NCBI GenBank assembly: GCA_945957225.1
Contig: CAMFKK010000010.1
Location: 1-17,878, forward strand
DNA length: 17,878 nucleotides
Direction of reading: 5' to 3'
Source: an uncultured Sphingobacteriia bacterium
GTDB lineage: Bacteria > Bacteroidota > Bacteroidia > Chitinophagales > Chitinophagaceae
Positions 7,577-15,179 of the stretch are shown in pieces (the first letter of the stretch is position 1; the number at the start of each line of letters is the position of its first letter). The notes below the pieces were generated by a model. The model had not been told where the DNA came from. It saw only the letters and a list, made by a program, of their open reading frames with translations, and did not search any database. Position numbers and translations under genes: made by a program.

Positions 7577-10009
7577 ATGTTACAAAGCATTAGATACATT
7601 TTATTGATCCAACTTTTTATTTGTACTACTTCCATAGCCCAAACCAGAACCGTAATAGCATTAAAAGAAGGATGGAAATTTGCAAAGGGCCATCAAACCC
7701 AAGCCTATCAAACAAATTTCAATGATCAAGATTGGCAAACAGTCAGCGTGCCGCATGACTGGGCCATCTATGGACCCTTTGACAAAGAGATAGACAAACA
7801 AGTAGTAGCCATTACCCAAAATGGAGAGAAAAAAGCCACAGAAAAAACAGGCAGAACAGGTGCCCTTCCCTATATAGGCGAAGGTTGGTATCGGAAAAGT
7901 TTTGATTTGCCCGTACTAAAGCCAGGTCAAAAAGCCACGGTGATTTTTGATGGCGCCATGAGTGAGCCTAGGGTGTATTTAAATGGTCAAAAAGTGGGTG
8001 AATGGAATTATGGCTACAATTATTTTTATTTAGACATAACCCCACAATTGGCATCCAACGGCAAAAATGTTTTGGCTGTTCAAATGAATAATGTACAAGA
8101 ATCATCTAGATGGTATCCCGGAGCTGGATTATATAGAAATGTGCGCATAGAAGTAAAAAATGACGTAGGCATTGAACAATGGGGCACTTATATTACTACG
8201 CCCTTTATTAGCAAAGAGCTAGCCAAAGTAACTATCAAAACCAAAACAGCTGGTAAGGATTTGGTATTGGTTACAGAAATTTTAGACGCCAATAATCAAC
8301 GCGTTTCTATTGATACTGCCAGTACCAAATTTGGCAACGAATTTGAACAAGATCTAGCAGTAAAGAATCCAATGCTTTGGAGTCCAGAAACCCCCTATCT
8401 CTACAAAGCTATTGCTAGGGTCTATGTTAAGGGTCAACTAAAAGACCAACTGACTAGCAGGTTTGGGATTCGTCAGATTAGTTATTTGCCCAGTACTGGT
8501 TTTAGTTTGAATGGACAAAGTAGAAAATTCAAAGGTGTTTGTTTGCACCATGATTTGGGACCCTTGGGTGCAGCCATTAATATAGCAGCTTTGCGTAGAC
8601 AATTGCGCATTTTAAAAGACATGGGTTGTGATGCCATTAGAAGTTCACACAATATGCCATCGCAGGAGCAATTGGATCTTTGCGATGAAATGGGATTCAT
8701 GTTCCTTGCAGAAACATTTGACGAATGGGCCAAACCAAAGGTAAAAAATGGTTATGCGCGTTATTTTAATACCGATGCAGAAAAAGACGTAGTGAATATG
8801 GTGCATGCCACTAGAAACCATCCATGCATTGTGATGTGGAGTTCTGGTAATGAAGTACCAGATCAACACTATGCAGAAGGGGTAAAACGCGCCAAATGGT
8901 TGCAAGAGATTTTTCACAGAGAAGACCCTACTCGTCCAGTAACCGTTGGCATGGATCAAGTAAAAGCTACTATTCAAAATGGCTTTGGTGCCATCCTAGA
9001 TATTCCAGGCTTAAACTATAGAACCAAACTCTATGACGATGCATTCAAAGCATTCCCACAAGGATTCCTGCTTGGCTCAGAAACCGCATCTACCGTGAGT
9101 TCTAGGGGTATTTATCATTTCCCTGTCATGGAATATAAAAACAAACAGTACCCAGACAACCAATGTTCATCCTATGATTTGGAATACTGTGATTGGTCCA
9201 ATTTACCCGATGAACAATTTGCTTTAATTGATGACAAGCCCTGGGTCTTGGGAGAATTTGTTTGGACAGGTTTTGATTATTTGGGTGAGCCCACTCCCTA
9301 TGATGAGCAGTGGCCTTCTAGAAGCTCTTATTTTGGCATCAATGATTTGGCGGGTCTTCCCAAAGACAGATTCTATTTGTACAAGAGTAGATGGAATACA
9401 ACAGAAAATACCTTACATATGTTGCCGCACTGGAACTGGGCGGGAAGAGAAGGACAAACCACACCCGTATTTGTTTATTCCAATTATGACAAAGCAGAAT
9501 TATTTGTCAATGGCAAGAGTATGGGCATACAGGAAAAAAACAAAACTACTTGGTTGAATAGGTATAGGCTTATGTGGATGGATGTAAAATATGAACCAGG
9601 TACCATTAAGGTTGTGGCATATGACAAGCAAGGAAAAGCAGTTGCAGAGCAAAGCATTGTTACGGCAGATAGTCCACACCATTTGGTTTTAGAAGCAGAT
9701 AGAACCCAGTTAGAAGCCAATGGCGATGACCTAAGTTTTGTAACCGTTTCCGTAGTGGACAAAAATGGTAATCCATGCCCAACGGCTGATACTGAATTGA
9801 GTTTTAATGTTAAAGGGGCAGGCATTTACAAAGCCGCCTGCAATGGTGATGCCAGCTCTTTGGTGCCTTTTCAATCAACCACCATGAAAACCTTTAGTGG
9901 TAAATTGGTAGTGCTGGTTCAGTCAACCAAGCAAGCAGGTGCTATAGAATTAACTGTCAGTGGAAAAGGGATTCAATCAAATACTGTAGTATTGCATTCG
10001 TCAAAATGA
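7577..10009 (+). CDS. Exported glycoside hydrolase family 2 enzyme (beta-galactosidase type, DUF4982)
   Basis: An 810-residue periplasmic or surface glycosidase; the signal peptide ends near TTSIAQ (residue 22). Domain order: GH2 sugar-binding jelly roll at about 28-195 (WQTVSVPHDWAI, GEGWYRKSF, RWYPGAGLYRNV), GH2 immunoglobulin-like domain at about 197-298, and TIM-barrel catalytic domain at about 300-600. A DUF4982 domain follows at about 625-695 (VFVYSNYDKAELFVNG) and a C-terminal invasin/Big-like domain at about 705-805. The acid/base is Glu426 in WSSGNEVPD. The nucleophile is probably Glu502 in LLGSETAST. These features fit retaining exo-acting beta-glycosidases, usually beta-galactosidases, but the sugar cannot be assigned. 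The TGA stop overlaps the oxyR ATG (ATGA), implying translational coupling to a regulator with no obvious metabolic link. Confidence 0.93.
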   Translation: MLQSIRYILLIQLFICTTSIAQTRTVIALKEGWKFAKGHQTQAYQTNFNDQDWQTVSVPHDWAIYGPFDKEIDKQVVAITQNGEKKATEKTGRTGALPYIGEGWYRKSFDLPVLKPGQKATVIFDGAMSEPRVYLNGQKVGEWNYGYNYFYLDITPQLASNGKNVLAVQMNNVQESSRWYPGAGLYRNVRIEVKNDVGIEQWGTYITTPFISKELAKVTIKTKTAGKDLVLVTEILDANNQRVSIDTASTKFGNEFEQDLAVKNPMLWSPETPYLYKAIARVYVKGQLKDQLTSRFGIRQISYLPSTGFSLNGQSRKFKGVCLHHDLGPLGAAINIAALRRQLRILKDMGCDAIRSSHNMPSQEQLDLCDEMGFMFLAETFDEWAKPKVKNGYARYFNTDAEKDVVNMVHATRNHPCIVMWSSGNEVPDQHYAEGVKRAKWLQEIFHREDPTRPVTVGMDQVKATIQNGFGAILDIPGLNYRTKLYDDAFKAFPQGFLLGSETASTVSSRGIYHFPVMEYKNKQYPDNQCSSYDLEYCDWSNLPDEQFALIDDKPWVLGEFVWTGFDYLGEPTPYDEQWPSRSSYFGINDLAGLPKDRFYLYKSRWNTTENTLHMLPHWNWAGREGQTTPVFVYSNYDKAELFVNGKSMGIQEKNKTTWLNRYRLMWMDVKYEPGTIKVVAYDKQGKAVAEQSIVTADSPHHLVLEADRTQLEANGDDLSFVTVSVVDKNGNPCPTADTELSFNVKGAGIYKAACNGDASSLVPFQSTTMKTFSGKLVVLVQSTKQAGAIELTVSGKGIQSNTVVLHSSK

Positions 10010-10944
10010 ATATTCAACAACTAGAATATATTATTGCCGTTGATCGGCTTAAAAGTTTTACCAAAGCTGCGGAGTATTGTCATGTGGCACAAGCTACTTT
10101 GAGTGCCATGGTTAAAAAATTGGAAGAGGAATTAGGAGCCGTGATTTTTGACAGAAAACAAAATCCCGTTCTCACCACCGATATTGGTTTGCAGATATTA
10201 AAAGAAGCCCATAGCATTTTAGAACATAGTAGAATCTTAAAAGAAAAAGCTAGACAAGATCAACCTGAGATTGAAGGCCATATTAAGATTGGGATTATTC
10301 CCACCATTGCCAATACCCTACTCCCAAAAATTATTCAAGAATTATTAAACAGTTATCCCAAACTCAGTTTTGAAATTCTTGAAATTAATACCAATGCTAT
10401 TCTGGAACAATTGAAAGAAGAAAGCATTGATATGGGCATTCTCTCCACCCCCATTGAACACGCGGGTATGGAAGAAGAGATTCTCTATTATGAAACCCTC
10501 TTGGTCTATGGCAAAACCGATTCCAAAAAGAAATACTTACTTCCAGATGAAATCAAGGACCACAAAATTTGGTTACTAGAAGAAGGGCATTGTTTGAGAG
10601 AACAGTTTATCAATCTCTGTGCATTAAAAAAGAAAGAGCTCAAACACAAGAACCTGCAGTTTCAGGCCAATTCCTTTGATACCTTATTGAATATGGTGGA
10701 TGAATTTGGCGGGCTTACTTTAATTCCAGAACTCTATTACCAAAGTTTGTCTGCAGAAAGAAAATCTAGGATCAGCTTTTTTCACAAGCCCTTTCCCGTA
10801 AGAGAAGTTAGTATTATGTACTATCGGCCTTATGCCAAAAAGCATTTGATCTTGGCCATTGCCGCACTGATTAAAAAGATAGTGGGCAAACAATTAAAAG
10901 CCAATAAATACAAGAACAACGAACTCAATATTGTAGAGATCTAA
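10006..10944 (+). CDS. oxyR: OxyR-type LysR-family peroxide-sensing regulator
   Basis: This 312-residue LysR-type regulator has an N-terminal winged helix-turn-helix (about residues 1-60; FTKAAEYCHVAQATLSAMVKKLE) and a substrate-binding-like effector domain. It is assigned to OxyR because GHCLREQFINLC matches the E. coli GHCLRDQ...C region. The two redox cysteines are present as Cys196 and Cys205, with the same nine-residue separation as Cys199/Cys208. In the family, peroxide forms a disulfide between them and switches DNA contacts to activate catalase and peroxidase genes. The start MNIQQLEYI aligns with OxyR starts, so the ATGA overlap with the GH2 gene is real. The gene converges on katG, its expected target, across a bidirectional terminator. 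The lysine-rich tail after about residue 295 is longer than in the E. coli protein. Confidence 0.93.
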   Translation: MNIQQLEYIIAVDRLKSFTKAAEYCHVAQATLSAMVKKLEEELGAVIFDRKQNPVLTTDIGLQILKEAHSILEHSRILKEKARQDQPEIEGHIKIGIIPTIANTLLPKIIQELLNSYPKLSFEILEINTNAILEQLKEESIDMGILSTPIEHAGMEEEILYYETLLVYGKTDSKKKYLLPDEIKDHKIWLLEEGHCLREQFINLCALKKKELKHKNLQFQANSFDTLLNMVDEFGGLTLIPELYYQSLSAERKSRISFFHKPFPVREVSIMYYRPYAKKHLILAIAALIKKIVGKQLKANKYKNNELNIVEI

Positions 10945-10947
10945 CAA

Positions 10948-10978
10948 AAAGAGCCCCCAACAATGTTGGGGGCTCTTT
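10948..10978. terminator. Bidirectional intrinsic terminator between oxyR and katG
   Basis: A perfect 14-bp stem: left arm 10948-10961 (AAAGAGCCCCCAAC), loop AAT at 10962-10964, right arm 10965-10978. The GC-rich core is flanked by A and T runs, giving a T tract in both directions (TTT on the plus side, TTTTT on the minus side). It starts 4 bases after the oxyR stop and ends 19 bases before the katG stop, so it can end both convergent transcripts. Confidence 0.95.
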
Positions 10979-10997
10979 GATTATGATTGCTAGGATA

Positions 10998-13214
10998 TTA
11001 TGCTAGGTCAAAACGGTCAAGGTTCATCACCTTGGTCCATGCTGCCACAAAATCTTTCACAAATTTCTCCTGACCATCGGCGCAGCCATATACTTCAGCA
11101 ATAGCACGTAGTTCAGAATTTGATCCAAAGATTAAGTCTACACGAGTACCAGTCCATTTGAGTTCTCCTGTTTTTCTATCATGTCCTTCAAATACATCTT
11201 TGGTTGCTGATGTTGCTTTCCAAGTTGTACCAAAGTCTAACAAGTTCACAAAGAAATCATTGCTCAACACACCTGGACGCTTGGTGAAAACACCATGAGC
11301 TGAATTGTCATAGTTAGCATTCAATACACGCAATCCACCTACTAATGCTGTCATTTCTGGAGCAGTCAAAGTAAGTAATTGTGCCTTGTCTATCAATAAT
11401 TCTTCTGCGGAAACAGTATAACGGGCTTTGGCATAGTTGCGGAATCCGTCAGCGCCTGGTTCCATAACGGAGAATGATTCTACATCGGTTTGTGCTTGAC
11501 TAGCATCTGTTCTTCCAGGTGTGAAAGGAACATCAATTCTATGACCTGCATCAGCAGCCGCTTTTTCAATAGCAGTCACACCAGCCAATACAATCAAGTC
11601 TGCAATTGATACAGCTTTACCAGTTGCTTGCGCCGCATTAAAGCTTTTTTGAATGCCTTCAATTACATCCAATACTTTGGATAATTGTGCGGGGTTATTG
11701 ACTGCCCAATATTTCTGAGGGGTTAAACGAATGCGTCCTCCATTGGCACCACCACGTTTGTCTGATCCACGGAAAGTGGAAGCAGAAGCCCAAGCCGTTG
11801 ACACCAATTCAGAAACGCTTAAACCGCTTGCTAAAATTTGTGTTTTCAAAGCCGCAATATCAGCCGCATCAATCAATGGAGCGCTTACTGCTGGAATTGG
11901 ATCCTGCCATACTAACTCTTCTGCTGGAACATCCTTACCCAAATAAAGGGCACGTGGTCCCATATCCCTATGTGTTAATTTAAACCAAGCCCTAGCAAAT
12001 GCATCTGCAAACTGATCAGGGTTCTCATAAAAACGTCTTGAGATTTTTTCATACGCTGGGTCAACACGCAAAGCCAAATCTGAAGTCAACATAAATGGCG
12101 CGTGTTTCTTTGCAGGATTGTGTGCATCAGGAACGGTTCCTGCACCTGCACCATTTTTGGGCGTCCATTGTTGTGCACCTGCTGGACTCTTGGTTAATTC
12201 CCATTCAAAGCCAAACAAGTTTTCAAAATAGTTATTGCTCCACTGAGTAGGCGTTGTAGTCCATGCACCTTCTAATCCACTGGTGATGGTATTTTCACCA
12301 TGACCCGTTCCCATGGTATTCTTCCAACCCAAACCTTGCTCTTCAATAGATGCACCTGCTGGTTCTGGTCCCACATATTTTCCTGGATCACCTGCACCAT
12401 GTGTTTTACCAAATGTGTGTCCACCTGCAATTAGGGCAACTGTTTCTTCATCATTCATAGCCATACGCGCAAAGGTTTCGCGAATATCTCTAGCAGATGC
12501 CATTGGATCAGGATTGCCATTTGGACCTTCTGGGTTTACATAGATCAAACCCATTTGTACCGCAGCCAATGGATTTTCCAAATCCCTATCGCCGGTATAA
12601 CGTTTGTCATCTAACCATACTTTTTCAGAACCCCAATAGATATCTTCTTCTGGCTCCCAAACATCGGCTCGTCCTCCACCAAAACCAAAAGTCTTAAAGC
12701 CCATGGTTTCCAAAGCTACATTACCAGCCAAGATCATCAAATCTGCCCAAGATAGTTTTCTACCATATTTCTGTTTTACTGGCCAAAGCAATAAACGGGC
12801 TTTATCAAGGTTGGTATTATCAGGCCAGCTATTTAATGGAGCAAAACGTTGTGTACCATTACCAGCACCACCACGTCCGTCTGCAGTTCTATAAGTACCT
12901 GCACTATGCCAAGCCATACGGATAAAGAAAGGACCGTAATGCCCATAGTCAGCAGGCCACCAGTCTTGAGAATCCGTCATCAATTTGGCCAAGTCTTGTT
13001 TAACCGCGTCCAAATCTAAGGTCTTGAATTCAGCAGCATAATCAAATGACTCACCCATGGGGTTTGACAGGTTGGAATGCTGACGCAGGATATTTAATTT
13101 AAGTTGATTGGGCCACCAGTCACGGTTACCGGTACCAAAACCAGCTACTTGTTTTTTGCCAGCTCCTGTAAAAGGGCATTTACCCTCAGGAGCGCCAGCT
13201 GCATGTTGTTCCAT
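10998..13214 (-). CDS. katG: Catalase-peroxidase KatG
   Basis: A full-length bifunctional heme catalase-peroxidase of 738 residues, which removes hydrogen peroxide and oxidises small donors. The N-terminal catalytic domain has the distal triad Arg99, Trp102 and His103 (IRMAWHSAGTYR) and the proximal heme ligand His266 (GGHTFGKTHG). It also has the residues of the Met-Tyr-Trp crosslink needed for catalase activity: Trp102, Tyr225 (GLIYVNPEGP) and Met251 (RMAMND). Spacing agrees with the Mycobacterium tuberculosis enzyme (Trp107, Tyr229, Met255, His270). The C-terminal domain is the usual inactive duplicate (about 430-738). No signal peptide is present, so it is cytoplasmic. Expression is probably under the OxyR encoded convergently; a candidate OxyR half-site lies 82 bases upstream of the ATG. 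Base composition is visibly less AT-rich than the next genes upstream. Confidence 0.97.
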   Translation of the reverse strand: MEQHAAGAPEGKCPFTGAGKKQVAGFGTGNRDWWPNQLKLNILRQHSNLSNPMGESFDYAAEFKTLDLDAVKQDLAKLMTDSQDWWPADYGHYGPFFIRMAWHSAGTYRTADGRGGAGNGTQRFAPLNSWPDNTNLDKARLLLWPVKQKYGRKLSWADLMILAGNVALETMGFKTFGFGGGRADVWEPEEDIYWGSEKVWLDDKRYTGDRDLENPLAAVQMGLIYVNPEGPNGNPDPMASARDIRETFARMAMNDEETVALIAGGHTFGKTHGAGDPGKYVGPEPAGASIEEQGLGWKNTMGTGHGENTITSGLEGAWTTTPTQWSNNYFENLFGFEWELTKSPAGAQQWTPKNGAGAGTVPDAHNPAKKHAPFMLTSDLALRVDPAYEKISRRFYENPDQFADAFARAWFKLTHRDMGPRALYLGKDVPAEELVWQDPIPAVSAPLIDAADIAALKTQILASGLSVSELVSTAWASASTFRGSDKRGGANGGRIRLTPQKYWAVNNPAQLSKVLDVIEGIQKSFNAAQATGKAVSIADLIVLAGVTAIEKAAADAGHRIDVPFTPGRTDASQAQTDVESFSVMEPGADGFRNYAKARYTVSAEELLIDKAQLLTLTAPEMTALVGGLRVLNANYDNSAHGVFTKRPGVLSNDFFVNLLDFGTTWKATSATKDVFEGHDRKTGELKWTGTRVDLIFGSNSELRAIAEVYGCADGQEKFVKDFVAAWTKVMNLDRFDLA

Positions 13215-13296
13215 ATATGAATCGTTTTTTAAATGATTGTCAATGGATAAAATTACAACATCAGATGCATTTATGGTATTTATTTAAATGAATTAA

Positions 13297-13317
13297 CCCA
13301 TAGATAACGTCTATGGG
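13297..13317. promoter_or_regulatory. Perfect inverted repeat upstream of katG: candidate OxyR half-site (alternatively a weak terminator)
   Basis: Arms CCCATAGA (13297-13304) and TCTATGGG (13310-13317) flank a 5-base centre. The inner part is ATAG-N7-CTAT (13300-13314), the pattern of an OxyR half-site, and includes the LysR-type T-N11-A. Only one good half-site is seen; a tandem second copy 7 bases away is absent on both sides. It lies 82 bases upstream of the katG ATG and 52 bases past the stop of the gene at 13370-14725. It could therefore also be that gene's terminator, though no proper T tract follows. Confidence 0.5.
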
Positions 13318-13369
13318 ATTTCATAAATAAATATATAAACAAAAGCGGGGTAAATAAGGTGAATTCTAA

Positions 13370-14725
13370 CTATTTGAATTTTGTCTTAAAAAGATTGGCA
13401 TTCTTATTATTAATAAAATAAATATAATACCTACGATCTTCCTCAGAACGAATACGTTCAATCAAATCAGATTCGGAATTAAAAAGTATTTTGAATTTAT
13501 GATTAAGTCTGTTTATAGATTCTGTTCTTACTTTTTTCTGGATTTCTATAGATTTTTTACCCAAACCCAAGGAATTGTTTAGTTCCTCTACTGTATAAAG
13601 TTCGTTTTCCTTCGATTTTGCAATGATTTTATTAATCACACTAATTTCAAAATCATTAAATTCTCCTTGATTGGTAGAATTATCCTGCACTAAAGAATTC
13701 CGGGCTTTAATAAACCGGTTTTTGCGTCTACTAAAATAAAAAGTAATAACCATTAAGCATAGAGTAAGTATTACAATAGCCCAATATATCATCTGCTTGT
13801 TGAAAGATTCTATATATAGATGCTCATTGCTTTTTTCAAAGTCATCCATTGTTAAACTAAACTTTTGAACATTTCCATCTGATACACGCGTTCTATAAAT
13901 AATATCATTGAATTCAAAAATGATATTATTTCCTTCGGTTTTATCCAATAGAAATTTATCATTATTTAATCGGTTTTTAAACTTATAAATAGTGTTATCC
14001 GTAAACTTATATAAGTAAATTTCTCCTTGATAATCAACAATTGTACCTCCTAATTTTGGAGAATTAATATGAACTAAACCAAATTTCCCATTGATTAACT
14101 TAGGATTTAATTTCCCAAGTTGTTTCATTTGCTTTGTTTTCAGATCTAATTCAATGGTTCCATAATTCTCCTCTTTATAATTTGCAAACTTATTATAAAC
14201 GATATATTGAATGTATTGAAGCTTAGATTCTTGGGGTAGATAAGCGTAGAGGTATCTAGAAGTAGGGTGAATGTTTTTTAATTCAACTAATTCCCAGCCT
14301 TCGCCTTTAACGAAATAACGTAAGTGCCCATTTGTTATCCAAAACCCATTCCCTCCAAATGAGAACAATGTGTCATTATAAGAAAAATTAATAGCTCCAA
14401 AATTGTAACCCGAATAGAGGGTTGAGTCCAATCTGGTAAATGAAATAGAAGTTTTGGTAGTATCCATTGCCTTATAAACCTGTCCAGTACCCTCAATAAG
14501 AATATACAATCCATCATTAGTTTTAACCAGGTTTTGGTATCTGAATTTATTGTTCACCAAAACAGGCAAAAAACTAATATTATCATTTGTGCTAATTTCT
14601 GAAACAGAGCCATTGATTTGAAAAAGGGTATCTAGTATAGGAGTCTTAGGAATCCAATAGGTCTGTGCATTAATGAGATTTAAAGAAATAATCAGACAAA
14701 CAAAAATTAGTGTGGTAAATCTCAT
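13370..14725 (-). CDS. Probable membrane-spanning one-component regulator: Kelch-like periplasmic domain, one TM helix, winged-helix-like cytoplasmic domain
   Basis: A 451-residue protein, numbered from the ATG at 14723-14725. A TTG two codons earlier is a poorer start. A signal peptide (to about LINAQ, residue 21) leads into a beta-rich periplasmic domain with Kelch-like pieces (YNDTLFSFGGNGFWITNG at about 116-133, then GWELVEL). One hydrophobic helix follows at about 313-331 (YWAIVILTLCLMVITFYF), then positive residues SRRKNR, placing the C-terminus in the cytoplasm. The tail (about 355-450) has EELNNSLGLGKKSIEIQKKV, which fits helix-turn-helix packing, and ERIRSEEDRRYYIYFI, which resembles a MarR-type wing. 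No kinase or receiver domain is present. I infer a sensor that binds DNA directly from the membrane. This is not a family I can name, and DNA binding is unproven. Confidence 0.75.
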   Translation of the reverse strand: MRFTTLIFVCLIISLNLINAQTYWIPKTPILDTLFQINGSVSEISTNDNISFLPVLVNNKFRYQNLVKTNDGLYILIEGTGQVYKAMDTTKTSISFTRLDSTLYSGYNFGAINFSYNDTLFSFGGNGFWITNGHLRYFVKGEGWELVELKNIHPTSRYLYAYLPQESKLQYIQYIVYNKFANYKEENYGTIELDLKTKQMKQLGKLNPKLINGKFGLVHINSPKLGGTIVDYQGEIYLYKFTDNTIYKFKNRLNNDKFLLDKTEGNNIIFEFNDIIYRTRVSDGNVQKFSLTMDDFEKSNEHLYIESFNKQMIYWAIVILTLCLMVITFYFSRRKNRFIKARNSLVQDNSTNQGEFNDFEISVINKIIAKSKENELYTVEELNNSLGLGKKSIEIQKKVRTESINRLNHKFKILFNSESDLIERIRSEEDRRYYIYFINNKNANLFKTKFK

Positions 14726-14846
14726 ACCCAAAAATCGTATTTATTTAGTAATCAGTTATTGGCTAATAGAATTTAAAGGGGATAAACTATGTTATACTAA
14801 AATAACTTTATTTTTATTTAATTGATTTAAAAGTTTTTACAAGAAA

Positions 14847-14877
14847 ATATTAAATCACCTATTAAGTGATTTAATAT
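14847..14877. promoter_or_regulatory. Perfect 12-bp inverted repeat in the divergent promoter region
   Basis: The 225-base spacer 14726-14950 separates the membrane regulator (minus) from the small protein (plus) and must hold both promoters. It contains arms ATATTAAATCAC (14847-14858) and GTGATTTAATAT (14866-14877) around a 7-base centre. The repeat lies 121 bases from the minus-strand start and 73 bases from the plus-strand start. Because it is upstream of both genes, an operator is more likely than a terminator. Nothing else recognisable is in the spacer. Confidence 0.55.
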
Positions 14878-14950
14878 GTAACCTAAATACTCTAACTATC
14901 TCTATTTCTATAAAACTTGTGATTGTAAGTATTATTAAAAATTATAGAAA

Positions 14951-15139
14951 ATGAAATTAATTGACCAAATAAGGCATGCTGTAAAAAATGGTGAAGTAAA
15001 AGAACCATTCAAAGCCTCTGACTTTAAATTTCTAACTAAAAGTCCAAGTTATTTATCGAAGCACGTATCAAATAATGGCTTATATATTGATTATTTTATT
15101 AGAATAAGCAGAGGTAGATACAAACTAATAAACAGTTGA
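14951..15139 (+). CDS. Small protein of 62 residues, possible winged-helix DNA-binding protein
   Basis: This short frame begins with ATG and is preceded by an A-rich stretch. It has a typical globular composition: an amphipathic first helix (KLIDQIRHAVKNGEV), a polar turn (PFKASDFKFL), a second helix-like piece (KSPSYLSKHVSNNG), and a basic hairpin (YFIRISRGRYKLI). This order is what a minimal winged helix would show, with SPSYLSKHV as recognition helix and RISRGRYKL as wing. I do not recognise the family. It is 40 bases upstream of the FISUMP lipoprotein on the same strand and divergent from the membrane regulator, with the inverted repeat between. A role as a local regulator is inference. 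The base composition is as AT-rich as its neighbours. Confidence 0.6.
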   Translation: MKLIDQIRHAVKNGEVKEPFKASDFKFLTKSPSYLSKHVSNNGLYIDYFIRISRGRYKLINS

Positions 15140-15179
15140 TTTCAAAAGAAATAGAATCATTAATTAGAGTAATACATAT

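Noticed and set aside
11731..12894. Several plus-strand frames opposite katG
   Set aside because: Antisense shadows of a highly conserved gene, proline-rich and without domains.
13238..13243. TTGACA on the minus strand upstream of katG as a -35 box
   Set aside because: The matching -10 would fall on the start codon, and Bacteroidota do not use this consensus.
14726..14731. TTG start two codons before the membrane regulator ATG
   Set aside because: The ATG at 14723-14725 begins a normal signal peptide; the extension adds only Met-Gly.
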